DNA of 34,470 nt from Levilactobacillus parabrevis ATCC 53295 (GCF_001434055.1 NZ_AZCZ01000029.1:1-34470); one strand, 5' to 3'. Counted from the stretch's first letter, positions 8,123 to 15,945 are shown. The notes: generated by a model from the sequence alone, not told the origin. Program-made: numbers and translations.

Positions 8123-8923
8123 ATGACAAAGACAGTTATTGTCCTTGGTGCCGGCTCCGGCTTTGGACTCGCCATCGCGCGAGCCCTTAGCGAAGCCGGC
8201 CACCATCCCATCTTGGTCGCCCGTAATGCGCAGAACTTACAGACCATGACGGAACAGCTTCATACGGAAGGCTTAGCGGCCGACTGGATTGCCGCGGACG
8301 CAACCGATCCGCAGCAAACGGCGAACCTATTTATGCAGGTGAGCCGCCAATTCGGTCATCCCCAGACTCTCGTCTATAACGTTGCGAATACCACGCTAGA
8401 CGGCCCCTTAACCACGCCCACCAGCGAGATCCGCCAACGCTTCGACACCAACGTTCTCGGTGCCATTACCACCAGTCGTCAATTTTTAGATCTGGCCCCA
8501 ACTGACACCCCTCGCAACATCCTCTTCACGGGTGGTGGCGCTGCTCACCACCCCGACAAGACGACGACCACTTTATCACTTACCAAAGCGGCCCTCCGCA
8601 GCTACGCCCTTTCCTTAGCTGCCGAAATGGCCGGCACCAACACGTACGTGGGCTTAATTACGATTCAGGGAATCTCTGGCACCAGTGAGGCCATGCTTCC
8701 TGCAAACGTCGCCCAGGTCTACGTCAAGGCCGTAAAAGACCGTAGCACGACAGAAATATTTTACCCAGGTACCACCGCAAACTCCCCCTCTGAATTTGAA
8801 CAACTGCGGAAACTCACTGCCGATCCGGTTAAGTTACACGACTTTTTAGTCAGTCATCCTCGTGCTAAGACCTTTCTGGAGAATCATCCTGAATTTTTAG
8901 AATCTAGCGGTCCCTCCCGCTGA
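8123..8923 (+). CDS. Atypical SDR-fold protein lacking the catalytic tyrosine
   Basis: This is a 266-residue short-chain dehydrogenase/reductase-like protein. The nucleotide-binding motif is GAGSGFG (residues 9-15), and NVAN (86-89) stands in for the usual NNAG. In the active site the family YxxxK reads LSLTK (151-155): the lysine is kept but the tyrosine is leucine, and the serine region is FTGGGAA (135-141). I recall an SDR subgroup with TGGG and SL..KAALR motifs, so this is probably a subgroup trait rather than decay. Its catalytic activity is in doubt. ATG at 8123 lies 8 bases behind GGAGG; the frame continues upstream to 8054 through the parS site but without a ribosome binding site. Confidence 0.8.
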   Translation: MTKTVIVLGAGSGFGLAIARALSEAGHHPILVARNAQNLQTMTEQLHTEGLAADWIAADATDPQQTANLFMQVSRQFGHPQTLVYNVANTTLDGPLTTPTSEIRQRFDTNVLGAITTSRQFLDLAPTDTPRNILFTGGGAAHHPDKTTTTLSLTKAALRSYALSLAAEMAGTNTYVGLITIQGISGTSEAMLPANVAQVYVKAVKDRSTTEIFYPGTTANSPSEFEQLRKLTADPVKLHDFLVSHPRAKTFLENHPEFLESSGPSR

Positions 8924-9024
8924 CCTGTAGTTTAGAAAGTTTGCAACAAATCTTCTAAAATTTGCGAACCGCTAGTCGCTCTTGACATTTGCCGAACTTT
9001 AAGGGCGATTTCGCGTATAAATTA

Positions 9025-9065
9025 TTGTGAATTAATTTGCAATCAAACACAAAAGGGACTATAAC
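9025..9065 (+). promoter_or_regulatory. Putative aldA promoter with Rex-like operator
   Basis: TTGTGAATTAATTTGCAA (9025-9042) matches the Rex consensus TTGTGA-N6-TCACAA at 10 of 12 defined positions. It overlaps TTGCAA (9037-9042), which with a 17-bp spacer and TATAAC (9060-9065) makes a plausible promoter. Rex is the NADH/NAD redox repressor of Gram-positive bacteria, so control of a dehydrogenase gene would fit. The rest of the 297-bp gap (8924-9220) holds an imperfect dyad at 9075-9107 and no gene. Confidence 0.45.
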
Positions 9066-9220
9066 GATGTCGAGTAATCAAATAAATACGCGCGTTTAGT
9101 TTTGATTATGTTTTGCTCATGTTGTAACAATCTGTGACGTTTTTTCGTTTACTACCCAGATATATTCGATGTTATCGCACCTACCGATTTGGATAATTGG
9201 GAAAGGAAGTATTTCGCATT

Positions 9221-10696
9221 ATGACACAGAACTCTGTCGCATTGAAACATTATCAAATGTACATTAACGGTGAATTCAAGGACTCCACTTCTGGTAACTT
9301 GATCACCGTGATCAACCCAGCTACCGGGGAACCTATCTCCACTGTTCCTAGTGCAACTCTCGATGAAACTCGCGAAGCCATCGATGCTGCCTATGAAGCT
9401 CAGAAGTCCTGGAAGAAGGTTCCTGCCGCAACCCGTGGACAATACCTTCACGACGTTGCCACTGAAATTCGTAAGGACTCCGCTCACCTGATCGCCATGT
9501 TGCAAGAAGAACAAGGTAAGATCAAGTCATTAGCCACTACGGAAATTCTATTCTCCGCTGACTACTTTGACTACATGGCTAGTGCTTCACGAACCTATGA
9601 AGGAGAAATTCTTCAATCTGATAACCCTAACGAAAGCATCATGATCGACAAGCAACCAATTGGTGTCGCTGCCGGTATCTTGCCTTGGAACTTCCCATTC
9701 TTCTTAATTGCACGGAAGATGGGTCCAGCTTTGGTTACCGGGAACACAATCGTCATGAAACCAAGTACCGATACGCCTAACTTGGGCCTTGAATTTGGGA
9801 AGATTTGTGAAAAGGTTGGCATTCCTAAGGGTGTCGTTAACATCGTTACGGGACCTGGTGCCGTCATCGGGGATGAACTTTCCAAGAACAAGAAGATCGG
9901 CATTATCAGTCTGACTGGTTCCGTTAACTCCGGGAAGCGGGTCATGGCTGCTGCTGCCACCCACATGGCCAAGGTATCTCTAGAACTTGGTGGGAAAGCA
10001 CCTGCCATCGTTTGCAAGGATGCCGACATCGATTTGGCCGTTCAATCCATCATCGATTCACGGGTCGACAACAACGGGCAACTTTGCAACAACTGTGAAC
10101 GGGTCTACGTTCAAGAAGATATTGCGGATGAATTCACGAAGAAGTTGGCTACCAAGATGGGTGAAGTTACCGTCGGCGATCCAATGGCTCACGAAGACAT
10201 CGGCATGGGTCCACTGATCAACCAAGCTGCCTTAGATAAGGTATCTGGCATGGTCGACCGCGCCGTTAAGGCCGGTGGCAAGCTAGAAACTGGTGGTCAC
10301 GTCGTTAAGATCGCTAAGGGCTTCTTCTTCGAACCAACGGTTATTAGTCACGTCAAGCAAGATTCCGAAATCGTGCAAGATGAAATCTTTGGCCCAGTCC
10401 TTCCTGTCTTGACCTTTAAGACTTTGGATGACGCCATTGAAATGGCTAACGACAGTGACTTCGGGTTGACCTCCTCCATCTTCACCGAGAACCTCGACAA
10501 CGCCATGCGCGCTTCCAAGGAACTCGAAGATGGTGAAACTTACATCAACCGGTTCAACTTCGAAGCCATGAATGGGTCTCACTCCGGCTGGAAGGAATCT
10601 GGTATCGGTGGTGACGATGGGAAGCACGGGATCGAAGAATTCCTGAACACCCACGTTATTTACCTACAAGGCCATCCTGAAAAGGCCAACGGTTAG
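9221..10696 (+). CDS. aldA: NAD-dependent aldehyde dehydrogenase, lactaldehyde dehydrogenase AldA-like
   Basis: This 491-residue aldehyde dehydrogenase oxidises an aldehyde to the carboxylic acid with NAD(P). Key residues are visible: Asn157 in LPWNFPF, Lys180 in VMKPS, LTGSVNSGKR for the cofactor, Glu255 in LELGGKAP and the nucleophile Cys289 in GQLCNNCERVYV. The whole sequence follows E. coli AldA closely (YEGEILQSD, LPWNFPFFLIARKMGPAL, NDSDFGLTSSI, GETYINR.NFEAM, GGDDGKHG), so lactaldehyde or glycolaldehyde are the likeliest substrates. That is inferred from family resemblance. ATG at 9221 is preceded by GGAAAGGAAG; an in-frame TTG at 9197 is less likely. Codon use is strongly biased, which suggests high expression. 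The zinc alcohol dehydrogenase follows with its own promoter. Confidence 0.85.
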   Translation: MTQNSVALKHYQMYINGEFKDSTSGNLITVINPATGEPISTVPSATLDETREAIDAAYEAQKSWKKVPAATRGQYLHDVATEIRKDSAHLIAMLQEEQGKIKSLATTEILFSADYFDYMASASRTYEGEILQSDNPNESIMIDKQPIGVAAGILPWNFPFFLIARKMGPALVTGNTIVMKPSTDTPNLGLEFGKICEKVGIPKGVVNIVTGPGAVIGDELSKNKKIGIISLTGSVNSGKRVMAAAATHMAKVSLELGGKAPAIVCKDADIDLAVQSIIDSRVDNNGQLCNNCERVYVQEDIADEFTKKLATKMGEVTVGDPMAHEDIGMGPLINQAALDKVSGMVDRAVKAGGKLETGGHVVKIAKGFFFEPTVISHVKQDSEIVQDEIFGPVLPVLTFKTLDDAIEMANDSDFGLTSSIFTENLDNAMRASKELEDGETYINRFNFEAMNGSHSGWKESGIGGDDGKHGIEEFLNTHVIYLQGHPEKANG

Positions 10697-10707
10697 TCAT
10701 AGCGTCG

Positions 10708-10740
10708 AAAAAAGGTAATTCGTCAGGAATTATCTTTTTT
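10708..10740 (+). terminator. Terminator of the aldehyde dehydrogenase gene
   Basis: A 14-bp stem (10708-10721 with 10727-10740, one G-U pair) has a GTCAG loop. The A-run at the start and T-run at the end make it usable in either direction. Confidence 0.8.
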
Positions 10741-10854
10741 CCTGTGAATGTGAAAAAAGTTGATTAATTCCGTCAATTTCGACGATTTGATGCAAATTAT
10801 TGTAAACGCCGGTATGACGGTAGTTTAAAGGACATAGGTAACGAGTTACTTTCG

Positions 10855-10896
10855 TGAAAGCGCTTGCTTTTCTCGCTACATGTGTGATAATTATCA
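10855..10896 (+). promoter_or_regulatory. adh promoter overlapped by a CcpA cre site
   Basis: TGAAAGCGCTTGCT (10855-10868) fits the cre consensus TGWAANCGNTNWCA at all but the last base. TTGCTT (10864-10869), a 16-bp spacer and GATAAT (10886-10891) with an upstream TG form an extended -10 promoter, so CcpA binding would block it. A 12-bp palindrome TGATAATTATCA (10885-10896) covers the -10 box and may be a second operator. Carbon catabolite repression of adh is inferred. Confidence 0.7.
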
Positions 10897-10930
10897 ATGT
10901 AAACATAAATTTAAAACCGAGGTGCCAATT

Positions 10931-12055
10931 ATGAAGATTAAAGCTGCAGTTGTTGATAAGCAAAATGCTGATTTTGAAATTCGTGATGACGTTGAACTGG
11001 CCAAAATGGGCCCAGATGACATTCAAGTCCACATGGTTGCCAGTGGGATCTGCCACTCCGACGAAGCGCTCCGTACTGGGGTTGCCGTCATTGACTACCC
11101 TATCGTACTGGGGCATGAAGGCTCTGGGATCGTTGAAAAAGTCGGCCCCGAAGTTACCCAATTCAAGCCGGGCGATCACGTTGTCCTGAGTTTCTACGGC
11201 TGTGGGAACTGTAAGAGTTGCCTGAAGGGAATTCCAACGCAGTGTGAAAACTACGCTGCCAACAACCTTTCTGGGGTTCGGCCAGACGGGACCGCGCACT
11301 TTACTGAAAACGGTCATGACGTTGCCGACATGTTCGACCAAAGTTCCTTCACATCAACCACGGTCGTTCGGGAACGGAATGCCGTTAAAGTCGACAAGGA
11401 CTTGGATTTGCGGGGCTTAGGTCCTCTGGGCTGTGGCTACGTAACCGGTTCTGGGACTGTCCTGAACACCTTAAAGCCAAAGCCTGGTGACACGATCGCC
11501 GTCTTTGGGACTGGGGCCGTTGGGTTGGCTGCCATGATGGCCGGCCGGATCTCTGGTTGCACCAAGGTTATCGCCATTGATATCGTGGATTCTCGGCTGA
11601 AGTTAGCCAAGGAACTCGGTGCCACTGACACGATCAACAGTAATGACGTAGACGACGTGGTCAAGGCTGTGCAAGACTTGACTGGTGGCTACGGTGTCAA
11701 CTACGCGGTCGACACGACCGGGGTTGCTAGTGTCATCTCCAACTCCATCAACGCCTTGGCACAAGGTGGGACCTCGGCTGCAATTGCCGTAACGAACCAC
11801 CACATTGACCTGGATACTTGGAATGACCTCTGTGTCAACGACAAGAGTGTCATCGGGGTCAACATGGGGGACTCTATTCCTCAAGTTGATATTCCACGGT
11901 TGATTGAATTCAACAAGTTAGGTATGTTCGACTACCAGAAGACTGAAAAGTTCTACAAGTTCAGCCAAATCAACGAAGCCAATGCCGACTCCGTTTCCGG
12001 GAAGACGATCAAGCCAGTCTTGGTCATCGATGAAGACTACGTTCCTGGCAAATAG
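10931..12055 (+). CDS. Zinc-dependent NAD alcohol dehydrogenase (aryl/class III-like MDR)
   Basis: This is a 374-residue medium-chain zinc alcohol dehydrogenase. Catalytic zinc ligands are Cys41 (GICHSDEAL), His62 (LGHEGSG) and Cys168 (LGCGYVTGSG). The structural zinc is held by Cys91, 94, 97 and 105 (CGNCKSC...TQC). The cofactor site is FGTGAVG (192-198), with an acidic AIDIVDSR further on that favours NAD. The long class-III-like form resembles aryl- or benzyl-alcohol dehydrogenases. With the aldehyde dehydrogenase just upstream it could interconvert alcohol, aldehyde and acid; the substrate is unknown. ATG at 10931 follows GAGGTG by 6 bases. It has its own cre-controlled promoter and terminator. 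Confidence 0.87.
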   Translation: MKIKAAVVDKQNADFEIRDDVELAKMGPDDIQVHMVASGICHSDEALRTGVAVIDYPIVLGHEGSGIVEKVGPEVTQFKPGDHVVLSFYGCGNCKSCLKGIPTQCENYAANNLSGVRPDGTAHFTENGHDVADMFDQSSFTSTTVVRERNAVKVDKDLDLRGLGPLGCGYVTGSGTVLNTLKPKPGDTIAVFGTGAVGLAAMMAGRISGCTKVIAIDIVDSRLKLAKELGATDTINSNDVDDVVKAVQDLTGGYGVNYAVDTTGVASVISNSINALAQGGTSAAIAVTNHHIDLDTWNDLCVNDKSVIGVNMGDSIPQVDIPRLIEFNKLGMFDYQKTEKFYKFSQINEANADSVSGKTIKPVLVIDEDYVPGK

Positions 12056-12076
12056 CCGTTAATATTTAGGTAAAGG

Positions 12077-12110
12077 AAAGTGAGATGTCCTGTGAGGCAT
12101 CTCACTTTTT
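12077..12110 (+). terminator. Terminator of the alcohol dehydrogenase gene
   Basis: An 11-bp stem (12077-12087 with 12098-12108) is followed by T5. Between here and 12353 I see no supportable gene; a 60-codon frame from TTG 12150 has poor start signals. Confidence 0.85.
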
Positions 12111-12353
12111 GTATGCCCCTGCTAAATTCTAGTAAGGAGACGCTTCTCGTTGCTTTCACCCAGTATGCCCGAAATGAACCGCAATAGCGAGAACTATCGT
12201 TTTACCCACTTAGCTAACAAGTTGCTGGTTCAATCCCTGCCACACTCATCTCCACATCCACTAATTTTCTTCTCAAACATCTCGTCCATTGACCCACTAC
12301 CCGACACCGCTTACACTAAAGTCAGTCTCTAAATGATTAGGAGGTTTTTGCCC

Positions 12354-12707
12354 ATGGCAACTCGTCAAGATATCTTCGATTACATCGCAAATAACTATGC
12401 CGCAACGCCAGTCTACACATTCAAAAGCTTCCCCCACTACGCCGTACTCAAGACGCCACAGAACAAATGGTTTGCCCTAGTCATGAACGTGTCCCAAGAA
12501 AAGCTTGGCCTCTCCGGTACCGATGAGATCGATGTCATTGACCTCAAAGTCGATCCGGATCTCGCAGGTATTCTGCGGCAGAAGCCCGGCTATCTTCCGG
12601 CCTACCACATGAATAAGGAACACTGGCTCACCGTTGTCCTGAACGATCAGACCGATACTAAGACACTCTACCAGCTCATCGACGATAGTTATAATTTGGT
12701 TGGTTAA
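12354..12707 (+). CDS. MmcQ/YjbR family protein
   Basis: This 117-residue protein belongs to the MmcQ/YjbR family (CyaY-like fold). Features are the N-terminal RQDIFDYIANNYAATPVYTF, the core FPHYAVLKTPQNKWFALVMNV, and the closing YHMNKEHWLTVVLND and LYQLIDDSYNLV. Family members are small cytosolic proteins, often annotated as DNA-binding, with no firm function. ATG at 12354 lies 9 bases behind AGGAGG. It has no obvious partner; the T-box unit downstream begins with its own promoter. Confidence 0.85.
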   Translation: MATRQDIFDYIANNYAATPVYTFKSFPHYAVLKTPQNKWFALVMNVSQEKLGLSGTDEIDVIDLKVDPDLAGILRQKPGYLPAYHMNKEHWLTVVLNDQTDTKTLYQLIDDSYNLVG

Positions 12708-12766
12708 TTCTAATAACTAATTATTAATAATAGAAAAGCCATTCAAAATAAATTTCAGTTTCCTGG

Positions 12767-12795
12767 TTGACACCGTTCTTTTCCGGGGGTACACT
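12767..12795 (+). promoter_or_regulatory. Promoter of the T-box/oppA unit
   Basis: TTGACA (12767-12772), a 17-bp spacer and TACACT (12790-12795) form a near-consensus promoter. Transcription would start near 12802, just before the T-box leader. Confidence 0.8.
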
Positions 12796-12801
12796 AGCCT
12801 C

Positions 12802-13097
12802 AATTCAATAAATCGTCCGAAACAAACCATTGAGGTGGAGATCAAGATTATCGTGCACGTAAAGAGAGCCGTCGTTGCTGAGAGTACGGCCGAACGCAGG
12901 TAGTTAAATGGACCACCGAGGGCTTCCCCGAAACATTTGCAGTACGGGAAGACGTGCGACATACGTCAGTTGTCAGGGAAATGTTAGTTTCCTGTGGAGA
13001 GGGATGGGGTCCGTCTATTTGACGACGACCCATCTAATTAAGGTGGCACCGCGGTTAAAACCGTCCTTAACACATTGGCTGTTGAGGACGGTTTTTT
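12802..13097 (+). promoter_or_regulatory. T-box leader, probably tRNA-Trp specific
   Basis: The T-box core AAGGTGGCACCGCGG (13040-13054) is unmistakable. Stem I signals precede it: AGAGAGCC and GCTGAGAG near 12863-12885, and GCACGT (about 12855) pairing with ACGTGC (about 12952). The leader ends in a terminator (13057-13071 with 13081-13095, then a T-run) that competes with the antiterminator. The 3' side of stem I reads TGG ACC ACC GAG at 12909, so the specifier is UGG (Trp) or ACC (Thr). The T-box bulge UGGC calls for a G discriminator base, which bacterial tRNA-Trp has, so I favour Trp. Uncharged tRNA would then switch on the peptide-binding protein. Confidence 0.9.
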
Positions 13098-13132
13098 GCA
13101 TACATTTTTAACCTAACCGAGGAGGAACCCTA

Positions 13133-13303
13133 ATGCTCAAACGATGGCAAAGCTCAATGTTATTTCTAACCCAGACAATCACACAATTTGGAGGAATACA
13201 TCATGAGTTTATTAGATCACAAGAAAGCTTTACTATTATGCGCCGGAATCGTTGTTATCGGCGGCGGTATCTTCGCCGTCACTGCCCACTCGAAATCCAC
13301 TAA
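13133..13303 (+). CDS. Possible short leader ORF overlapping oppA
   Basis: ATG at 13133 lies 7 bases behind a perfect GAGGAGG, after the T-box terminator. It opens a 56-codon frame (MLKRWQSSMLFLTQTITQFG...) with a Trp at codon 5, and it runs through the oppA start in another frame. The product is basic and looks random after about codon 25. The strong ribosome binding site is the only support. It may tune oppA translation or be a relic. Confidence 0.3.
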   Translation: MLKRWQSSMLFLTQTITQFGGIHHEFIRSQESFTIMRRNRCYRRRYLRRHCPLEIH

Positions 13304-14846
13304 GACCGCGGCTGCACAGCACTTAAACCTGTACCAAACCGCCACGATTTCCAGCCTAGACGTTTCCAAGATCACCGACAATATTTCCAGCAACACGCTC
13401 AGTCAAGTTGGCGAAGGCCTTTACCGCCTGGACGCCAACAGCCAAGCTGAAAATGCCCTGGCTACCAAGACCACCGTTTCCGATAACGGCCATCAATACA
13501 CCATCAACCTGCGTCACGATGGCAAATGGAGCAACGGTGACCCCGTGACCGCCCAGAACTTCGTCTACTCATGGGAACGGACGCTGAATCCGAAATCCAA
13601 GTCGGAATTCACTTATCAATTTGCCAATATAAAAAACGCCAACGCCATTGCTGCCGGGAAGAAGTCGCCATCGAGCCTCGGCGTCAAGGCGGTCGGGAAG
13701 TACCAACTGAAGATCACGCTGAGCCAACCTGCCTCCTACTTTAAGAAGATGCTGGCCAGCACGACCTACTACCCACTGAACGAAAAGGCCGTCAACAAGT
13801 ATGGCAGCAAGTACGGTTCCTCTGCCAAGACGACCGTCTACAACGGGCCATTCACCCTTGCCAACTGGAGCGGGACTAGCGATAACTGGACGTTAAAGAA
13901 GAATGCCACCTACGCTGAAGCGAAGTCCGTCAAGCTTCAATCCATCGACTACAAGGTCATCAAGGACAGCACCACGGCCTACAACCTCTACCAGTCCAAG
14001 AAGCTTGACCAAGTCACGTTGAGCGGCGAACAAACGACGCAAAATAAGAACAACGCCAACCTGAAATCCCTATCTGCAGGTCGGATTGGCTTCATTCAAT
14101 ACAACGAAAACAACAAGGTTGCTGCCAACCAGGACTTACGGACTGCCATTTCCCTGGCGGTTAACCGGCAACAATTGGCAACCAAAGTCTTGAAGAACGG
14201 CTCTGTACCAGCCAAGACGTTCGGTGTCCACGACATGATGAAGAACCCCAAGACTGGTGCTGATTTCACCAGCGACGCCTACACCAAAGGCACCGTAGAT
14301 TACGCCCCAGCGCAGGCCAAGAAGCTCTACCAGAGTGCCCTGAAGCAACTCGGCAAGAAGGCCGTCACGCTGACCATCACCTGTGGCAACGATGACGCCA
14401 GCCAAAACATCGCTGAATTTGTCCAAAGCGCCATCACCAGTAAGCTGGGGGCCAAGGTCGAAGTCCGGGCAATGCCATTCCCATCCATGCTCAGCAACGT
14501 CTCCAAGGGCAACTTCCAACTAAACCTGACCAGCTGGGGTATGGATTACGCCGACCCAATTCAATCTCTGCAGATTTTACAATCGGCAAACAACTCTAAC
14601 ATGGGCCATTACGATAGCAAGGCTTACGATGGTGCTCTGAAGGCCGCCGAAGGAACGGATGCGCTCAACAAGACCGCCCGCTACCAAGACCTGGTCACTG
14701 CTGCACAGACCGCACTGAAAGACCAAGCCGTCACCCCACTCTACGAAAGCCGGACCAGCAGTCTGGTCAACCCCAAAGTCAAGGGTGTCGTCTACAACAA
14801 GTTCAACGGTGACGCGGATTACCGCGCTGCTTACGTTGCCAACTAA
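13203..14846 (+). CDS. OppA-family peptide ABC transporter substrate-binding protein
   Basis: This 547-residue protein belongs to solute-binding protein family 5 and captures peptides outside the membrane for an ABC importer. Family motifs include LRHDGKWSNGDPVTAQNFVYSWER (about residues 105-128), YPLNEKAV, YNGPFTLANW, LRTAISLAVNRQQL and SWGMDYADP. The N-terminus has a hydrophobic helix (KALLLCAGIVVIGGGIFAVTA) but no proper lipobox: the only early cysteine, in LLLCAG, is too close to the start and lacks a small residue before it. The protein may be anchored by an uncleaved helix. ATG at 13203 follows GGAGG. No permease or ATPase genes are adjacent, so it probably serves a transporter encoded elsewhere. 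T-box control suggests a role in supplying one amino acid, probably Trp. Confidence 0.88.
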   Translation: MSLLDHKKALLLCAGIVVIGGGIFAVTAHSKSTKTAAAQHLNLYQTATISSLDVSKITDNISSNTLSQVGEGLYRLDANSQAENALATKTTVSDNGHQYTINLRHDGKWSNGDPVTAQNFVYSWERTLNPKSKSEFTYQFANIKNANAIAAGKKSPSSLGVKAVGKYQLKITLSQPASYFKKMLASTTYYPLNEKAVNKYGSKYGSSAKTTVYNGPFTLANWSGTSDNWTLKKNATYAEAKSVKLQSIDYKVIKDSTTAYNLYQSKKLDQVTLSGEQTTQNKNNANLKSLSAGRIGFIQYNENNKVAANQDLRTAISLAVNRQQLATKVLKNGSVPAKTFGVHDMMKNPKTGADFTSDAYTKGTVDYAPAQAKKLYQSALKQLGKKAVTLTITCGNDDASQNIAEFVQSAITSKLGAKVEVRAMPFPSMLSNVSKGNFQLNLTSWGMDYADPIQSLQILQSANNSNMGHYDSKAYDGALKAAEGTDALNKTARYQDLVTAAQTALKDQAVTPLYESRTSSLVNPKVKGVVYNKFNGDADYRAAYVAN

Positions 14847-14878
14847 CACCTGTTTCTCAACTTTATAATAACCCCTCG

Positions 14879-14914
14879 CAACGCGCTCATGAAATCTATG
14901 AGCGCGTTGTTTTT
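14879..14914 (+). terminator. Terminator of the oppA-like gene
   Basis: A perfect 12-bp stem (14879-14890 with 14898-14909) has a GAAATCT loop and T5. Confidence 0.92.
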
Positions 14915-15026
14915 GATTATCTCACACACTTTTTGCAGCATTAATTAGACAAACCTGATATCAAACATAATTGGTAACAATGTGGGTTTGCAAATAATAT
15001 CGGCTAAAATCAATTACCAGCTGTAT

Positions 15027-15287
15027 TTGAAATTGAAAGTTGGCGTTGCCTAGCCGGAGGCAGCCAGGGATGGCGCCAGCCGTGACGACGGTGTTAGGCC
15101 GGGCGCTCGCTTCTCCCCGGACTTACAGCGTGGGACGTGTTCGGAAACTCGCAGAACTTTGGCGAGGTTCCGAACCGAGCTGGAAGCCCGCTCTTTGGCT
15201 GCAAGCGGTCCCCACAGCGGCAGAATCCCTGGCAGCCGCAGGCGATAACCCAACTGTTTCAAATTAAAGGTGGTGTTGCGTTGCAGT
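15027..15287. repeat. GC-rich non-coding element with long inverted arms
   Basis: This element fills most of the 568-bp gap between the oppA-like gene and gtrA. GCCAGGGAT (15063-15071) pairs with ATCCCTGGC (15225-15233). Outside this pair lie weaker matching arms (TTGAAAGTTGG with CCAACTGTTTCAA). At the centre a 14-bp hairpin has one mismatch (15139-15152 with 15162-15175, 9-nt loop). The ends carry an imperfect direct repeat of about 24 bases (15027-15050 and 15257-15280). Open frames on both strands exist only because the element is GC-rich; neither has a ribosome binding site. A weak promoter (TTGGTA, 18 bp, TAATAT, 14971-15000) could drive it as an RNA. I do not recognise the family. Confidence 0.6.
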
Positions 15288-15308
15288 GGCGGTTAAAAAC
15301 GGTATAAT
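15281..15308 (+). promoter_or_regulatory. gtrA promoter
   Basis: TTGCAG (15281-15286), a 16-bp spacer and a perfect TATAAT (15303-15308) stand about 107 bp before the gtrA start. Confidence 0.7.
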
Positions 15309-15414
15309 TAAATTAGCAACTTAATTACACGTTTTCATAACTCGGGTTGGCCGCTGAAAACTCTCGTAACGGTATGCCTTAGGGTTAGAACGTCACAGAA
15401 AGGTCTCAGAAGTT

Positions 15415-15945
15415 ATGGAGAGCGAACCAGACAAAACGCCTTTACGGCACGACCATTACCCTACTACTGAAGCAGAGTATGAAGCGGAGTTAACTGAAAC
15501 GGAAGCAGAATTCGAAGAACAACTGGAAGAAGTCGAAGATAAAGTTCACGGCCAAGTCCAACGTTACCTGTTATTTGGGGCGTTGACCGTCGTCGTCAAC
15601 ATCGCCCTCTTCTACTTCCTATCGCACACCCTGGGCATTGAATATCAACTGGCCAACTTTATTGACTGGATTCTGGTCGTCCAAGGGTCATTCTGGTTGG
15701 ACAGAACGTTTGTCTTTAAGCACAAGTCCAACACGCCATTTCGTGAAATGGGAACCTTCTACAGCACCCGGATTGCAACGTATCTGATTGAATTCGTCAT
15801 GCTGTGGTTAGGGATCTCCGTCATGGGCGCCAACGGGACCATCACCAAGATCATTGGTCACGCGGTTGCCGTCACGGTCAACTACTTCCTATCCATGAAG
15901 GTCGTCTTCAAGCACAAGCCTGAAGCTAAAGAAGAAGCTAAGTAA
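15415..15945 (+). CDS. GtrA family membrane protein
   Basis: This 176-residue protein has a long acidic N-terminal extension (about 1-48, rich in Glu, probably coiled) ahead of a four-helix GtrA domain. The domain shows QRYLLFGALTVVVNIALFYF, NFIDWILVVQGSFWLDRTFVF and then IIGHAVAVTVNYFLSMKVVF. GtrA proteins are thought to help move lipid-linked sugars across the membrane for wall or teichoic acid glycosylation. No glycosyltransferase gene is adjacent. ATG at 15415 has only a weak upstream AAAGG, but no better in-frame start is seen. The acidic extension is unusual for the family and may contact a partner protein. Confidence 0.85.
   Translation: MESEPDKTPLRHDHYPTTEAEYEAELTETEAEFEEQLEEVEDKVHGQVQRYLLFGALTVVVNIALFYFLSHTLGIEYQLANFIDWILVVQGSFWLDRTFVFKHKSNTPFREMGTFYSTRIATYLIEFVMLWLGISVMGANGTITKIIGHAVAVTVNYFLSMKVVFKHKPEAKEEAK

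Noticed and set aside
9067-9099. 10-codon leader ORF (ATG TCG AGT ...) before aldA
   Set aside because: It starts before or at the predicted transcription start and has only a weak purine stretch upstream.
12150-12332. 60-codon frame before the YjbR gene
   Set aside because: TTG start 10 bases from AAGGAG, random-looking product, no family resemblance; left out.
15040-15267. 75-codon plus-strand and 70-codon minus-strand open frames in the GC-rich element
   Set aside because: They overlap each other in a palindromic GC-rich stretch, lack ribosome binding sites and have composition typical of chance frames.
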